From the NCBI GenBank assembly GCA_902527215.1, contig CABZOF010000001.1, positions 226,001-290,000 of the forward strand: a DNA stretch of 64,000 nucleotides, read 5' to 3'. The notes under the pieces were generated by a model. The model made no database searches. It had not been told where the DNA came from and saw nothing but the letters and a program-made list of their open reading frames with translations. This stretch comes from an uncultured Pelagibacteraceae bacterium (GTDB lineage Bacteria > Pseudomonadota > Alphaproteobacteria > Pelagibacterales > Pelagibacteraceae). This document shows positions 45,183-54,726 of the stretch, one piece after another. Every line of letters begins with the position of its first letter. Positions within the stretch are counted from its first letter, which is position 1. The translations under genes were made by a program, and so were the position numbers.

Positions 45183-46244
45183 TTACTTAATATCACTTTT
45201 AGTAATAATATGGTCTTCAATTAAATTTTTTGTAGCTTTTTTACCAACTACAAACCTTATTTTTTCAGGTTCCAAACCTATACCTGGTCTTTTGCATATT
45301 AAATCACTTAATTTGATTAATTTATTTTTTTTTATAAATTTTTTTGCAACTATACTTCTTCTTGCAGATCTTCTAGATTTTTTTTCAGATTTTAAAACAT
45401 TTTTTTCTTTATTACCTATTATTTTCCTTAATTCTTTAATCTTATGAGTCATTTTTTTTAAATCTTTAAAGTCCATAGAATGATAATGATCATTTCCATT
45501 TTTTTTTTTATCAATTGTAAAATGTTTTTCAATAACTCTAGCTCCAAGCAAAAATGCAGTTGTTATATTTCGCATATCTTTCGATGGCAATGTATGATCT
45601 GAGTATCCAATAACATGATTAGGAAAATTTCTTTCCAAAGAGCTAATCATATTTAAGTTAGCTTCACTGTCATTAGTAGGGTAATTTAATATACAGTGTA
45701 ATATGACAATTTTTGTACATTTATTTTTTTTTAAATAATCTAATGCTTTTTTAATCTCTTTTAAGGTTGAAGCACCTGTTGAGAGGAGAATAGGTTTTTT
45801 TTTTGAAGCAACTTTTTTTAAAAGAGGAAAATTTGTAATATCTGAGGAAGAAATCTTATAAAATTTCACTAAATCATCAAGCATGTCAACTGCTTCAATA
45901 TCAAATGGTGTTGAAATAAACTCAATTTTTAATTTTTTACAATAATCAGATAGTTTTTTATAGTGGTATCTTTCAAACAAGTCATATTTTTTAAATAATT
46001 CAAGTTGACTTTTGGTTTTCTCTTTTTTTGTATCCCAATAGCTCTTAGCAAATTTACTGGTTATTAAATGAGCTTTATAGGTTTGGAATTTTGCTGCATC
46101 TGCTCCACCTTTCTTGGCAAGATAAATTAGTTTTTTAGCCATCGATAGTGAACATTCGTGATTTACTCCTATTTCTGCAATTATATAGGGTGGTGTTTTT
46201 TTGCTAACTATTTTTTTACCAAGTTTAATTTTGTTAATTTTCAT
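45183..46244 (-). CDS. NeuB-family sugar-acid synthase with SAF domain
   Basis: The 353-residue protein has the NeuB TIM-barrel blocks PPYIIAEIGVNHECSLSMAKKLI, DAAKFQTYKA, FISTPFDIEAVDML, ILLSTGASTLKEI, HCILNYPT, GYSDHT and ARVIEKHFTIDK. A C-terminal SAF (antifreeze-like) domain follows from about residue 290 (ARRSIVAKKFIKKNKLIKLSDLICKRPGIGL). It condenses PEP with an amino or neutral sugar to give a nonulosonate-type acid. No epimerase/hydrolase of the NeuC/PseG type is nearby, so the sugar substrate is open. It overlaps the GT2 gene by 11 bases. Confidence 0.92.
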   Translation of the reverse strand: MKINKIKLGKKIVSKKTPPYIIAEIGVNHECSLSMAKKLIYLAKKGGADAAKFQTYKAHLITSKFAKSYWDTKKEKTKSQLELFKKYDLFERYHYKKLSDYCKKLKIEFISTPFDIEAVDMLDDLVKFYKISSSDITNFPLLKKVASKKKPILLSTGASTLKEIKKALDYLKKNKCTKIVILHCILNYPTNDSEANLNMISSLERNFPNHVIGYSDHTLPSKDMRNITTAFLLGARVIEKHFTIDKKKNGNDHYHSMDFKDLKKMTHKIKELRKIIGNKEKNVLKSEKKSRRSARRSIVAKKFIKKNKLIKLSDLICKRPGIGLEPEKIRFVVGKKATKNLIEDHIITKSDIK

Positions 46245-46854
46245 TTTGATTTGTCATATTGTCAGTATGTCTTCTATATCTATATAGTGGTATAGCTAGT
46301 CTTTTAATTGAATATTTTTTCTCAAATCTTTCTCTTAATTCTTTTTCTTCATTTATAAGATATTTTTCATTATAAAAACCAATATTTTTTATATGATTAA
46401 TTTCAAAGATAATACCACAGCCAATTGGTTGTTCATCACAATTAACTTGTCCAAGAACTTTTTCTCTATTATCAACTAAATAGTAATCACAAGCCACAGC
46501 AGAATATTTACTGTTTAGATCAATCATCAGATACAGTGTTAATAAAAAATGTCTATTTACATAATCGTCTGAGTCCACTCTAACAACATATTTACCTCTG
46601 CTGGCTTTGATTCCAAGATTTAGAGATGCAGGTAAACCTATATTCTTTTCGTTTTTAATAATTTTTATTTCTTCTTTAAATGTATCTTTAAAGAATTCTA
46701 AAATTTGTTGTGATTTATCTTTACTACCGTCATTAATAACTATCAACTCATAGTCTTTCCTATCAATACTTTGATTTAGTAAAGATCTTAAACATCTGGC
46801 TATATATTTCTCTCTATTAAACACAGGTATAATTACTGAAATCTTTACACTCAC
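46234..46854 (-). CDS. Short GT2 glycosyltransferase
   Basis: The 206-residue protein has VSVIIPVFNREKYIARCLRSLLNQ, IVINDGSKDKS, GLPASLNLGIKASRGKYVVRVDSDDYV and a basic C-terminal segment RLAIPLYRYRRHTDNMTNQ. It is shorter than most GT2 proteins but keeps the whole GT-A core. Closest functional guess is transfer of an amino or acidic sugar, given its place between an aminotransferase and a NeuB gene with overlaps at both ends. Confidence 0.83.
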   Translation of the reverse strand: MSVKISVIIPVFNREKYIARCLRSLLNQSIDRKDYELIVINDGSKDKSQQILEFFKDTFKEEIKIIKNEKNIGLPASLNLGIKASRGKYVVRVDSDDYVNRHFLLTLYLMIDLNSKYSAVACDYYLVDNREKVLGQVNCDEQPIGCGIIFEINHIKNIGFYNEKYLINEEKELRERFEKKYSIKRLAIPLYRYRRHTDNMTNQNEN

Positions 46855-47999
46855 AGTATTTCTTTAATGGTTTGTTCAATTGCTTGTGGATATTTCTTGT
46901 CCATATTATAAAAAATTTGTAATGACACAAATCTATCTAAGTAATTTTGAGATTTTTTAAAAAAATTATTTTTCTTCAAATTTAATTCTTTCATATGACT
47001 CCACTTTCCAGCGAAGTGCCACGTTAAAGCTTCAGGTAAAATTTTTGTAGAATAACCTTTTTTAAAAAGTCTTTGTCTAAATTTATGTGCTAATTTTTTG
47101 TTTTTAAATGAAAAAATTAGAGACTCTGGTGCATCCCTACAATTTTTAGGAGTTGTTCTTAATTCTATTTCATTAAATTTCTTAATTTTATTTATAATTA
47201 AATCTTTATTCTTTCTGTGCTTTTTATAAATATTATCAAATTTTTTCAGTTGAGATATTCCTACAGCTCCTTGTAATTCTGTCATTCTAAAATTAAATCC
47301 ACTTGAGCTTCTCGTATCTTCCCAGCGAGGAACTTTTGGATTATTTTCATGACCATGATCATGCCAAGCTTTTGCTTTTAAATAATACTTTTTATTGCTA
47401 AATAAAAGCATGCCACCTTCTCCAGTTGTAATTGTTTTAGCAAAGTCAAAACTAAAGGTTCCAATTTCCCCTAATGTTCCAAGAAAATTATTGTTATATT
47501 TCCCACCGATTCCCCAGGCTGTATCTTCGATTAAATAAATTTTTTTTTTTTTACAAATATTTCTTATTTTAGATACGTAACCTGGAGAACCTAACATGTG
47601 GACTAGAATTACTGCTTTGGTATTTTTTGTGATTTTTTTTTGAAGATCATAAGGGCACATGTTAAGTGTATGATCAATTTCAGAACAAACTGGTTTTGCT
47701 CCAGACTCAATTATTGCCTCAACCGTTGCCACAAAAGTAAAAGATTGAGTTATTACTTCATCATTTCTACTTATTCCTATAGCTGCAAGAGCTACCCTCA
47801 AAGCGGCAGTGCCTGAACTTACAGCTAAAGCATATTTGGATTTAAATTTTTTGGCAAATTTTTTTTCAAATTCATTTACTTGGAATGATTTACCTCTTAA
47901 TTTATCAAAGCCACTTCGAAAAAGAACACCTTTTCCAACTGTAAAAATTTTTTTAATTTGGTTTAATTCTTTTTGATTAATTGTTTCAAATCCAGGCAT
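46851..47999 (-). CDS. DegT/DnrJ/EryC1/StrS sugar aminotransferase (KdnA-like)
   Basis: The 382-residue PLP enzyme has VSSGTAALRVALAAIGISRNDEVITQSFTFVATVEAI, LIEDTAWGIGGKYNN and the PLP-lysine block GTFSFDFAKTITTGEGGML. HDHGHENNPK and GFNFRMTELQGAVGISQL follow. The MPGFE start and the HDHGHENNP block are reminiscent of KdnA, the Shewanella enzyme aminating 8-oxo-Kdo; this is from memory and unconfirmed. It may aminate the ketosugar used by, or made by, the NeuB/SpsF pair downstream. Confidence 0.85.
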   Translation of the reverse strand: MPGFETINQKELNQIKKIFTVGKGVLFRSGFDKLRGKSFQVNEFEKKFAKKFKSKYALAVSSGTAALRVALAAIGISRNDEVITQSFTFVATVEAIIESGAKPVCSEIDHTLNMCPYDLQKKITKNTKAVILVHMLGSPGYVSKIRNICKKKKIYLIEDTAWGIGGKYNNNFLGTLGEIGTFSFDFAKTITTGEGGMLLFSNKKYYLKAKAWHDHGHENNPKVPRWEDTRSSSGFNFRMTELQGAVGISQLKKFDNIYKKHRKNKDLIINKIKKFNEIELRTTPKNCRDAPESLIFSFKNKKLAHKFRQRLFKKGYSTKILPEALTWHFAGKWSHMKELNLKKNNFFKKSQNYLDRFVSLQIFYNMDKKYPQAIEQTIKEIL

Positions 48000-48111
48000 T
48001 ATAGAAATGTTATTTGTTTCAACTCATATATCATCATAACCAATATTCAAGTATACTCTTGATTGTTAAAAATTAATTAATATCTATAGTAAACTAATAA
48101 AACATATAATA

Positions 48112-48852
48112 ATGAAAAAAAAAATATATTATTTCCAAAAAAATGGCTTTGTAATATTAAGGAATATTATCAAAAAAAAACAATTGGAAATCTTATTCAA
48201 TGAAGTTGAGATTATTAAAAAAAAAGCTATAAAAACTAAAAATAAAAGATATTTTCATTTTACATCTAATAATAAAATTAATACGATTCATAATATTCAA
48301 AAGTTTTATAAATCAAAGATACTTACAGAGTTATCAAAAAATCACAGCATTCAAAAATTTTTAAAAATTATACTTTCAAAAAATATACATATTCGAAATC
48401 TTGAATTTTTTCTAAAACCAAAGAAAACTGGTATGGCTAGTCCATTACATCAAGATAATTATTTTTGGAATATAATAGACAGTAAGGCAGTAAATGTTTG
48501 GATAGCTCTTAGTAATGCAAACAAGCGCAATGGTGGCGTTTTTTATTTAAAAGAAAGTCATAAAAAAGGCATAATTAATCATGTCCCTTCATTTATGAAG
48601 GGGACTTCTCAAAAAATTCCTGAACATAAAATAAAAAAAAATAATTTTAAAAAATTCTTTCCAAATTTAAAACAAGGCGATTGCGTGATTCATCACTGTG
48701 AAGTTATTCATGGAAGTGAGAGAAATTTATCAAATTTTGATAGAATAGGAATAGCTATAAGTTTTAAAAATAAATCATCGAAAATAAATTTACTTAATAA
48801 AAAAATTTATGAAAGAAAGGTAAAGGAAAATTTAAATAAGTTATACTCTTAA
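48112..48852 (+). CDS. Phytanoyl-CoA dioxygenase-like (PhyH) protein
   Basis: The 246-residue protein has the PhyH pattern: YFQKNGFVILRNIIKKKQLEILFNEV at the start, SPLHQDNYFWN with the HxD iron ligands, NVWIALSNANKRNGGVFYLKESHKKG, and HHCEVIHGSERNLSNFDRIGIAISF supplying the distal His and Arg. It is a 2-oxoglutarate-dependent hydroxylase of unknown substrate. It is transcribed alone between two minus-strand blocks. A role in tailoring a sugar acid or phosphonate is possible but not shown. Confidence 0.85.
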   Translation: MKKKIYYFQKNGFVILRNIIKKKQLEILFNEVEIIKKKAIKTKNKRYFHFTSNNKINTIHNIQKFYKSKILTELSKNHSIQKFLKIILSKNIHIRNLEFFLKPKKTGMASPLHQDNYFWNIIDSKAVNVWIALSNANKRNGGVFYLKESHKKGIINHVPSFMKGTSQKIPEHKIKKNNFKKFFPNLKQGDCVIHHCEVIHGSERNLSNFDRIGIAISFKNKSSKINLLNKKIYERKVKENLNKLYS

Positions 48853-48908
48853 TTAATTTTTTAACTTAAAAATAAATAATTTAATTTAAATTGAAATTTA
48901 TTATTTAA

Positions 48909-49895
48909 TTATTTTAAGATATCTATCAAAGAATTCTGCAGGTTAAAATTAGCCTTCCAGTTTAATTCCTTAAATGCTTTTTTGGGGTCACAGTAAGAAA
49001 CTGCAACATCACCAGGTCGTCTTTTGGTATATTTGTAGGGGATAGATATTTTATTTTGTTTTTCAAAAGCTTTAATTACTTCTAAAACACTTGAACCTTT
49101 TCCAGTTCCAAAATTATAAATATTTAATCCTTTTTTAAGTTTGTTATTCTTTAATAAAGCAAGATGTCCATCTGCTAAATCAGTTACATGGATATAATCT
49201 CGAATACAAGTTCCGTCTTTAGTCTTGTAATTTTTACCAAATACTTTTAGGTACGGTAATTTTTTTTGAGCAACTTTAATAATATAAGGAATAAGGTTAT
49301 TAGGAACACCATTAGAATTTTCTTTTAAAAGACCTGATTCATGACTGCTTATAGGATTAAAATATCTTGCGATGCTTATACTCCATCTGCTATCATTTTT
49401 TGCTAAATCCATTAAAATTCGTTCGATAATGTACTTAGTATTACCATATGGATTTTGAGTTTTTCCAATTTTTGAATTTTCCTTTAAAGGAAGAGGTTGT
49501 GAGTCATTATAAACAGTAGCTGAGGAACTAAAAATAATCTTAAATATTTTTTGGTCCTTCATACACTCTAATAAAGATAAAGTTGATCCAATATTATTAT
49601 CAAAATATGATATTGGTTTTTCAATACTTTTCTCAACTGATTTGAAACCAGCACAATGAATTACAATTTCACAAGAATGTTTTTTAAAAATTGATCTCAA
49701 TTTTTTTTTATCTCTTAAATCTACATTATAAAATTTAACTCGTTTGCCCGAAATAATTTGTAGTTTTTTTATTACTGATTTGTGACTACTAGAGAAATTA
49801 TCAAGAATGATAGGTGAATAACCACTTTTAATTAAAGATATAACACAATGTGTACCAATGTATCCAGCTCCACCTGATATAAAAATATTCTTCAC
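48909..49895 (-). CDS. galE: UDP-glucose 4-epimerase
   Basis: The 328-residue extended SDR starts NIFISGGAGYIGTHCVISLIKSGYSPIILDNFSSS and has HCAGFKSVEKSIEKPISYFDNN and FSSSATVYND. It also carries KTQNPYGNTKYIIERIL (YxxxK), RYFNPISSHESG and TKDGTCIRDYIHVTDLADGH. All are diagnostic for GalE. It provides UDP-galactose (or UDP-GalNAc) for the glycan. The 180-base gap upstream, before the ABC transporter end, shows nothing but AT-rich DNA. Confidence 0.94.
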   Translation of the reverse strand: MKNIFISGGAGYIGTHCVISLIKSGYSPIILDNFSSSHKSVIKKLQIISGKRVKFYNVDLRDKKKLRSIFKKHSCEIVIHCAGFKSVEKSIEKPISYFDNNIGSTLSLLECMKDQKIFKIIFSSSATVYNDSQPLPLKENSKIGKTQNPYGNTKYIIERILMDLAKNDSRWSISIARYFNPISSHESGLLKENSNGVPNNLIPYIIKVAQKKLPYLKVFGKNYKTKDGTCIRDYIHVTDLADGHLALLKNNKLKKGLNIYNFGTGKGSSVLEVIKAFEKQNKISIPYKYTKRRPGDVAVSYCDPKKAFKELNWKANFNLQNSLIDILK

Positions 49896-50075
49896 TTATA
49901 ATTTTTCCAAAGTTTTGTTTGATTTTTATTTCATTTAATTATTCATATATTAAAGACATCATAAATATTCTAATTTAACATACAAATAATTCCGTTTTTT
50001 GTGAAATTAAATATAAAAATGTAAGAGAATTTTGAATAAATGTTATTTTATTAATCTTAATATTACTTAACATTT

Positions 50076-51839
50076 TTACTTTTCGTTAATTAATTCCTCA
50101 AATTTACCCTGATTTACAAGCTGTCCTTTCTGAATTTTAAAAATATTGTCACAATTTTTCAATGTAGTTAAACGATGGGCAATTAATATAATAGTAATAT
50201 CTTTTCTAAGTTTATTTACTGCTTCCATTACTACTTGCTCCGTTTGATTATCTAATGCACTAGTAGCCTCATCAAGAATTAATACCTGTGGATCATGGTA
50301 TAATGCACGAGCAATTCCAATTCTTTGTCGTTGACCACCAGATAATCTTACACCGTTCTCACCAATTATAGTGTCATATCCTTTAGTCAATTCATTGGTT
50401 ACAAAATTATGTAAATTTGCGATTTTAGAGGCTTTTTCTACAGCTTCTGAATTAATATTTTTAGGGTCTACCCCAAACGCAATATTTGCAGCAACACTTT
50501 GATCGGCTAAAAAAATATTTTGGGGCACATAACCTATATTGCGTTGCCAATTTTTCAAATTTTGACTATTAATAATTTTGTTATCAATCTCTAAAGTACC
50601 TGTTTGAGGCTCAAGCAATCCAATAATGATATCTATAATTGTTGTTTTGCCACTCCCAGTAACTCCCATCATACCAACTGTGCTTTTTGCATTAATAATT
50701 AAACTAATATTTTTTAATGTTGATTTTGAATTATTAGGGTAGTTATAATTTATATTTTTTAACTCAATTCTTTTATTAAATTTCAAAGTACCATCTGTTT
50801 CTTTTGAGCTATATGGTTTAAGATTTTTTATATCGTTATATAACCTATCAAGTGATGCACTGGTAAAAGTTATTTGGGTAAAAGATGCATAAATTTGTTG
50901 TATGGCAGGAAACAATCGATAACCAGCAAATACATAAAGGCTCAGAATTGGAATTGCCTCATTAAAACCACCTCTCTGTGCAATTAAATAAAGCATGACT
51001 AATAAAATGCCACCAAAAGCTATTCCCTCAAGAATAAACCTTGGTAGTTGTCGTATAATTGATGCAGAGGCTTGTTTTTGAGCAAAAATAAAAGCAGGAT
51101 GAGAAAAACGATTTATATAAACTTTTTCTAATCCACCGAGTTTTACTTCTTTAGCCGCAGTGAATGCTTCATTTATTGCTAAAAAGCGTAATTCATTATT
51201 TTTCAATCTATCATTTCCAATTTTTTTTAAATATCTACGAGCAAAAATAAAAATGATTCCATAGCAAGAACCGATAGATACACCAACTATCAAAGCAAGT
51301 TTTGGATCAGCTAAAAATAATAAAGTTACAAGTGTTATTGTAACCATGCTACTGGCTATTAAGTGTAGTAATGGGTTTATACCAGATCCAATAATTTCAC
51401 TTGTTTCTGATAAAATAGTTTTTCCTATATCGGCACTATGCCGGCTTAAAAACCAACTATAAGGCTGGCGCAGATAACCTTCCAATAAACGTTTACCAAT
51501 ACTGTACTGACGCATTTGAACAAATCTAGTTTGGAAGTATGTAGTAAATGCCTTGAAAGAAAGTGAAAAAACTAACAACATAAACACAACAAAACCTAGT
51601 GCTAAAAGAAATTCTTGATTGTTCTCTACTCCAAAAACTTTTGATACCTTGAACATTGAATTTAAAATTAGGTTTGTTTCAGTTATATTGGGGTTTGTGA
51701 CAACGGCCATAAATGGGAGTATGGACATTACTCCAATCATTTCTAGAATAGCCATCATCAAAATCATAAAAAGCAATAAAGCGGCACTTTTACGCTCCTG
51801 AGGCGTAAGTAAGTATAAGAATTTTTTAAAATTTTGCAT
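50076..51839 (-). CDS. ABC transporter, fused permease-ATPase (PglK/MsbA-like flippase)
   Basis: The 587-residue half-transporter has six N-terminal membrane helices (to about residue 310). The ATPase domain follows, with Walker A GVTGSGKTTIID, Q-loop YVPQNIFLADQSVAANI, signature LSGGQRQRIGIARALYHDP, Walker B VLILDEATSALD and the switch His in IAHRL. It resembles PglK-type flippases that move lipid-linked glycans across the inner membrane. No Wzx-type flippase was recognised in the window, so this may be the exporter for one of the glycans. Composition is less AT-extreme than neighbours. Confidence 0.9.
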   Translation of the reverse strand: MQNFKKFLYLLTPQERKSAALLLFMILMMAILEMIGVMSILPFMAVVTNPNITETNLILNSMFKVSKVFGVENNQEFLLALGFVVFMLLVFSLSFKAFTTYFQTRFVQMRQYSIGKRLLEGYLRQPYSWFLSRHSADIGKTILSETSEIIGSGINPLLHLIASSMVTITLVTLLFLADPKLALIVGVSIGSCYGIIFIFARRYLKKIGNDRLKNNELRFLAINEAFTAAKEVKLGGLEKVYINRFSHPAFIFAQKQASASIIRQLPRFILEGIAFGGILLVMLYLIAQRGGFNEAIPILSLYVFAGYRLFPAIQQIYASFTQITFTSASLDRLYNDIKNLKPYSSKETDGTLKFNKRIELKNINYNYPNNSKSTLKNISLIINAKSTVGMMGVTGSGKTTIIDIIIGLLEPQTGTLEIDNKIINSQNLKNWQRNIGYVPQNIFLADQSVAANIAFGVDPKNINSEAVEKASKIANLHNFVTNELTKGYDTIIGENGVRLSGGQRQRIGIARALYHDPQVLILDEATSALDNQTEQVVMEAVNKLRKDITIILIAHRLTTLKNCDNIFKIQKGQLVNQGKFEELINEK

Positions 51840-51916
51840 TATCTTTAATATAGTCTTTTTAATAATTAAAAAATATTTAATAATTGTTTAAAAGATAATT
51901 CATTAAAATGCTTTAT

Positions 51917-53011
51917 TTATTTATAACTGTTTAAAATATCACTTATTACTTTTCTTAGTATAGTATTATTTTTATTAATAATTACTTGATCTTTAATTAT
52001 CTTATAATATTTTTTTTTCCAATTATTTTCTGAGCAATTGTAAACATTTTCAAGAACTCTTTCTACTTCATTATAAATTAATTTTTTTGAACAAAAAAAA
52101 TTATAGTTTTTTTTAAATGGTGCTGGCCAACCAAATAACTTATTTTTATTAAGTGCAAAAATAGCAACTTTTTTTTTTCTTGAAACCGCCTCATAACCCA
52201 AGGTTGAGTCTGAAAAAATTATATTTTCAAACTCATCCAAAATATTGTGACTACTTTTTCTAATAGTACGACTGAGAAAATTATAATTAGATTTTAAAAT
52301 TTTTTTATAGTAGTTAATTTCGTCATTTTTCTCATTAGGGTTACTTGCTTTCAAAAGAATATTTAATTTTCTTTTTTTATTAAAAAAATATAGGTCTATT
52401 AAATTAAGAGATTTTAAAATTGAATTTCTGTATGCATATCCTTTTTTATAATGAGAGATATATAAAAATGAATTTTTAAATTTAGTTTTTTTTATTTTTA
52501 CCATATTATTTTTATAATTTCCTAAAATATGATATTTTGATTCAATGATATTCTGATATTTTTTTATGTAATATTTATTAAATACAAATAAATGATCACA
52601 CTTAAGTATTTTAGATCTGATATATTTTTTATTTTTAAACATAGAAGTGTAAGGTAGCCTAATACCATTCTGTATAGATATAAGATGTGTATTTTTTAAA
52701 TAATTTTTTAAATTGTAAAAAGCTAAATCATTGTCAATTAAAGTAATTAGTATTTTTGCTGAAGTAAATTTTATATAATTTACTATGTAAGTTTTAAATG
52801 TAAAATCGAAATTAATTATTTGTTTTATGAAAATCCAAAAATAAATTTTTCGATTTCGTGTTGGTAAAATATTGAAGTCCTTTTTAATAATTTTTTTTAA
52901 ACTTAAAGTATTCAATTCATCATATTGCACTATTTCTTTTTGGATTGGGAGATCAAAGCAAATTTTAGTATAATAGAGAAATTTAGTAATATTTATTAGC
53001 TTTTGTAACAT
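51917..53011 (-). CDS. Surface carbohydrate biosynthesis protein, GT-B-like
   Basis: The 364-residue protein is lysine/tyrosine rich and divergent. ILITLIDNDLAFYNL followed by HLISIQNGIRL, and the late IIFSDSTLGYEAVSRKKKVAIFALNK, match the pattern of the surface-carbohydrate GT-B family. In that family a donor-site SDSTxxxExxxxxxxVxxF block is shared with CDP-glycerol transferases and the LIC12162 group. It probably transfers a CMP- or CDP-linked unit, and the NeuA/NeuB set just upstream on this strand could supply it. Confident only to the fold level. Confidence 0.6.
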   Translation of the reverse strand: MLQKLINITKFLYYTKICFDLPIQKEIVQYDELNTLSLKKIIKKDFNILPTRNRKIYFWIFIKQIINFDFTFKTYIVNYIKFTSAKILITLIDNDLAFYNLKNYLKNTHLISIQNGIRLPYTSMFKNKKYIRSKILKCDHLFVFNKYYIKKYQNIIESKYHILGNYKNNMVKIKKTKFKNSFLYISHYKKGYAYRNSILKSLNLIDLYFFNKKRKLNILLKASNPNEKNDEINYYKKILKSNYNFLSRTIRKSSHNILDEFENIIFSDSTLGYEAVSRKKKVAIFALNKNKLFGWPAPFKKNYNFFCSKKLIYNEVERVLENVYNCSENNWKKKYYKIIKDQVIINKNNTILRKVISDILNSYK

Positions 53012-53074
53012 TTCTTAAATGAAAAAATATTTTTATTATTAAAGACTTTATATTTAAAAAAATTAAAATTAACC

Positions 53075-53839
53075 CTAAATAATAGTTTTTCCACCATCAA
53101 CTAAAATATTTTGACCTGTTATGTATGTAGCATCGTCACTTGCTAAAAAAAATAATAAACCAAACATATCCTTGGGATTACCAAGTCTAGCCATTGGGGT
53201 TACATTTTCAATTTCTCCCAAAAGTTTTAAACTTTGTTTATTTTTAACAGGGCCTGGGGATACCATATTTACTCTAACATTTTTTTCCCCATACAATGAT
53301 GAAAAATATTTTGTTAAACCTACCATTCCATGTTTTATTACGGCATAAGTAACAGGTTTTATATAATTATTGTAGGAAGACTTATATAATTTTTGATTAG
53401 GTGCAATTACTGACAGATCAGACCCGATGTTAATAATTGAACCTTTCTTTTTTTTTACCATTTGCTCACCAAAAAATTTAATCATAAAAAAAGATCCTTT
53501 TAAACTTACATTAAATTCTCTATCCCACATCTCACCATTTGGGAATTTTTGAGGATCTTTTTTAACGAACGGTATAGCATCTATTGCAGCATTATTAATT
53601 AATACATTTACAAAATAAGATTTGTTAATTAAGTTAAATAAACTTTCAACTTCATTATGTATTGATATATCACAATAGAATGTAAATAAGTTTTTTAATT
53701 TCATAGCATCGATTTTTTTTAAATTAGTTTTATTATTGTCAACACATAATACTATGAATTTTTTTTTTAAAAAAAATTCACAATATTTTCTTCCTAGAAA
53801 CCCAGCACCACCCGTAATTAAACATACTTTTTTTCTCAT
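53075..53839 (-). CDS. Classical short-chain dehydrogenase/reductase
   Basis: The 254-residue protein has VCLITGGAGFLGRKYCEFFLKKKF, the NNAA motif in VLINNAAIDAI, SIINIGSDLSV as the Ser strand, YAVIKHG as YxxxK, and the late SPGPV and YITGQNILVDGG blocks. It belongs to the FabG-like group that often reduces keto groups in sugar-acid pathways. It is the last clear member of the second NeuB run (56.9 to 53.1 kb), 41 bases after the isomerase-like gene. Substrate unknown. Confidence 0.87.
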   Translation of the reverse strand: MRKKVCLITGGAGFLGRKYCEFFLKKKFIVLCVDNNKTNLKKIDAMKLKNLFTFYCDISIHNEVESLFNLINKSYFVNVLINNAAIDAIPFVKKDPQKFPNGEMWDREFNVSLKGSFFMIKFFGEQMVKKKKGSIINIGSDLSVIAPNQKLYKSSYNNYIKPVTYAVIKHGMVGLTKYFSSLYGEKNVRVNMVSPGPVKNKQSLKLLGEIENVTPMARLGNPKDMFGLLFFLASDDATYITGQNILVDGGKTII

Positions 53840-53879
53840 ATATGACTCTTTAAATAATAGTAACTTAAGAATTTAATTT

Positions 53880-54695
53880 CTACAATTTTTTAATTACATT
53901 CATTATGTGATCTTTGTTTTCACACATAGTTTTAATTGGCTCATCACCTCTATTTGTCTCAAAAGTGTACTTACCTTTGTAATTAATTATTTTTAAAGCT
54001 TTAAAAATAGTTTCAAAATTTACTGCTCCATTTCCTAAAATAACATTTTGTTTATTCCAATTTTTATCTTTAAGATGAATATGACAAATATATTTTCTTA
54101 AGTTTAGAATTTCTGAATATTGAAAATTTTTTTTTTTTAATCTATTTCCAGTATCGTAGACTATATAAAAATTTTTTTTATTTACTAGTTTTGCAAGCTT
54201 TTTAATTAAATTTGACTTTAAGTTAGTTTCAATAGCAAGTTTAATTTTTTTTTTATATAATTTATCTGAAATTATACGAATAATTTCTACAAATTTATTT
54301 AAATTATTTTTATTTACCTTACTTTTTTCAAATAAAGCTAGAACGTAAATTTTAACACTTAATACTGACAGATTTTTTACGATCTTATCATAATATTTTT
54401 CTAAACTTTTATAAGTAACAATGTTCGTACTAATAAAATAATCGTCACAAAAACTATAATTTAATAAATTGTTTTTTTTAGCTAGCTTATTAATTTTGCT
54501 TAACATCCTATCATTCCATATTGGATTTTTTTTATTAAATTTCCTCTCTCCAATATATTCTATGAACTGAAATTTATTTTTTTTTGCAAAATGGAATTCT
54601 TTTTGCCAATTTTTTTTTGGAAAATATTGCAATATTTTTTTTGAAGGAGTTTTTGTCATTCTACCTTGAATAAATCCTAGGTCTATTTTTTTCAT
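53880..54695 (-). CDS. Sugar-phosphate isomerase/epimerase-like TIM barrel
   Basis: The 271-residue protein begins DLGFIQGRMTKTPSKKILQYFPKKNWQKEFHFAKK and has FIEYIGE, the metal-ligand region LAIETNLKSN, FYIVYDTGNRL, and the HIHLKDKNWN block. These are the xylose isomerase-like (AP endonuclease family 2) signatures with Glu, Asp and His ligands. It probably interconverts a ketose/aldose or epimer for the NeuB substrate. It lies between the GmhA-like gene and an SDR on the same strand. Exact reaction unknown. Confidence 0.8.
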   Translation of the reverse strand: MKKIDLGFIQGRMTKTPSKKILQYFPKKNWQKEFHFAKKNKFQFIEYIGERKFNKKNPIWNDRMLSKINKLAKKNNLLNYSFCDDYFISTNIVTYKSLEKYYDKIVKNLSVLSVKIYVLALFEKSKVNKNNLNKFVEIIRIISDKLYKKKIKLAIETNLKSNLIKKLAKLVNKKNFYIVYDTGNRLKKKNFQYSEILNLRKYICHIHLKDKNWNKQNVILGNGAVNFETIFKALKIINYKGKYTFETNRGDEPIKTMCENKDHIMNVIKKL

Positions 54696-54726
54696 ATGAA
54701 TTTTTAGTATAAATCTCTTTCTTAAA

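Noticed and set aside
35376-48852. Methylphosphonate synthase (MpnS) expected from SAR11 phosphonate biology
   Set aside because: The two Fe(II) dioxygenases in the island are short PhyH-type proteins, not the larger HEPD/MpnS cupin type, so methylphosphonate production is not supported by this window.
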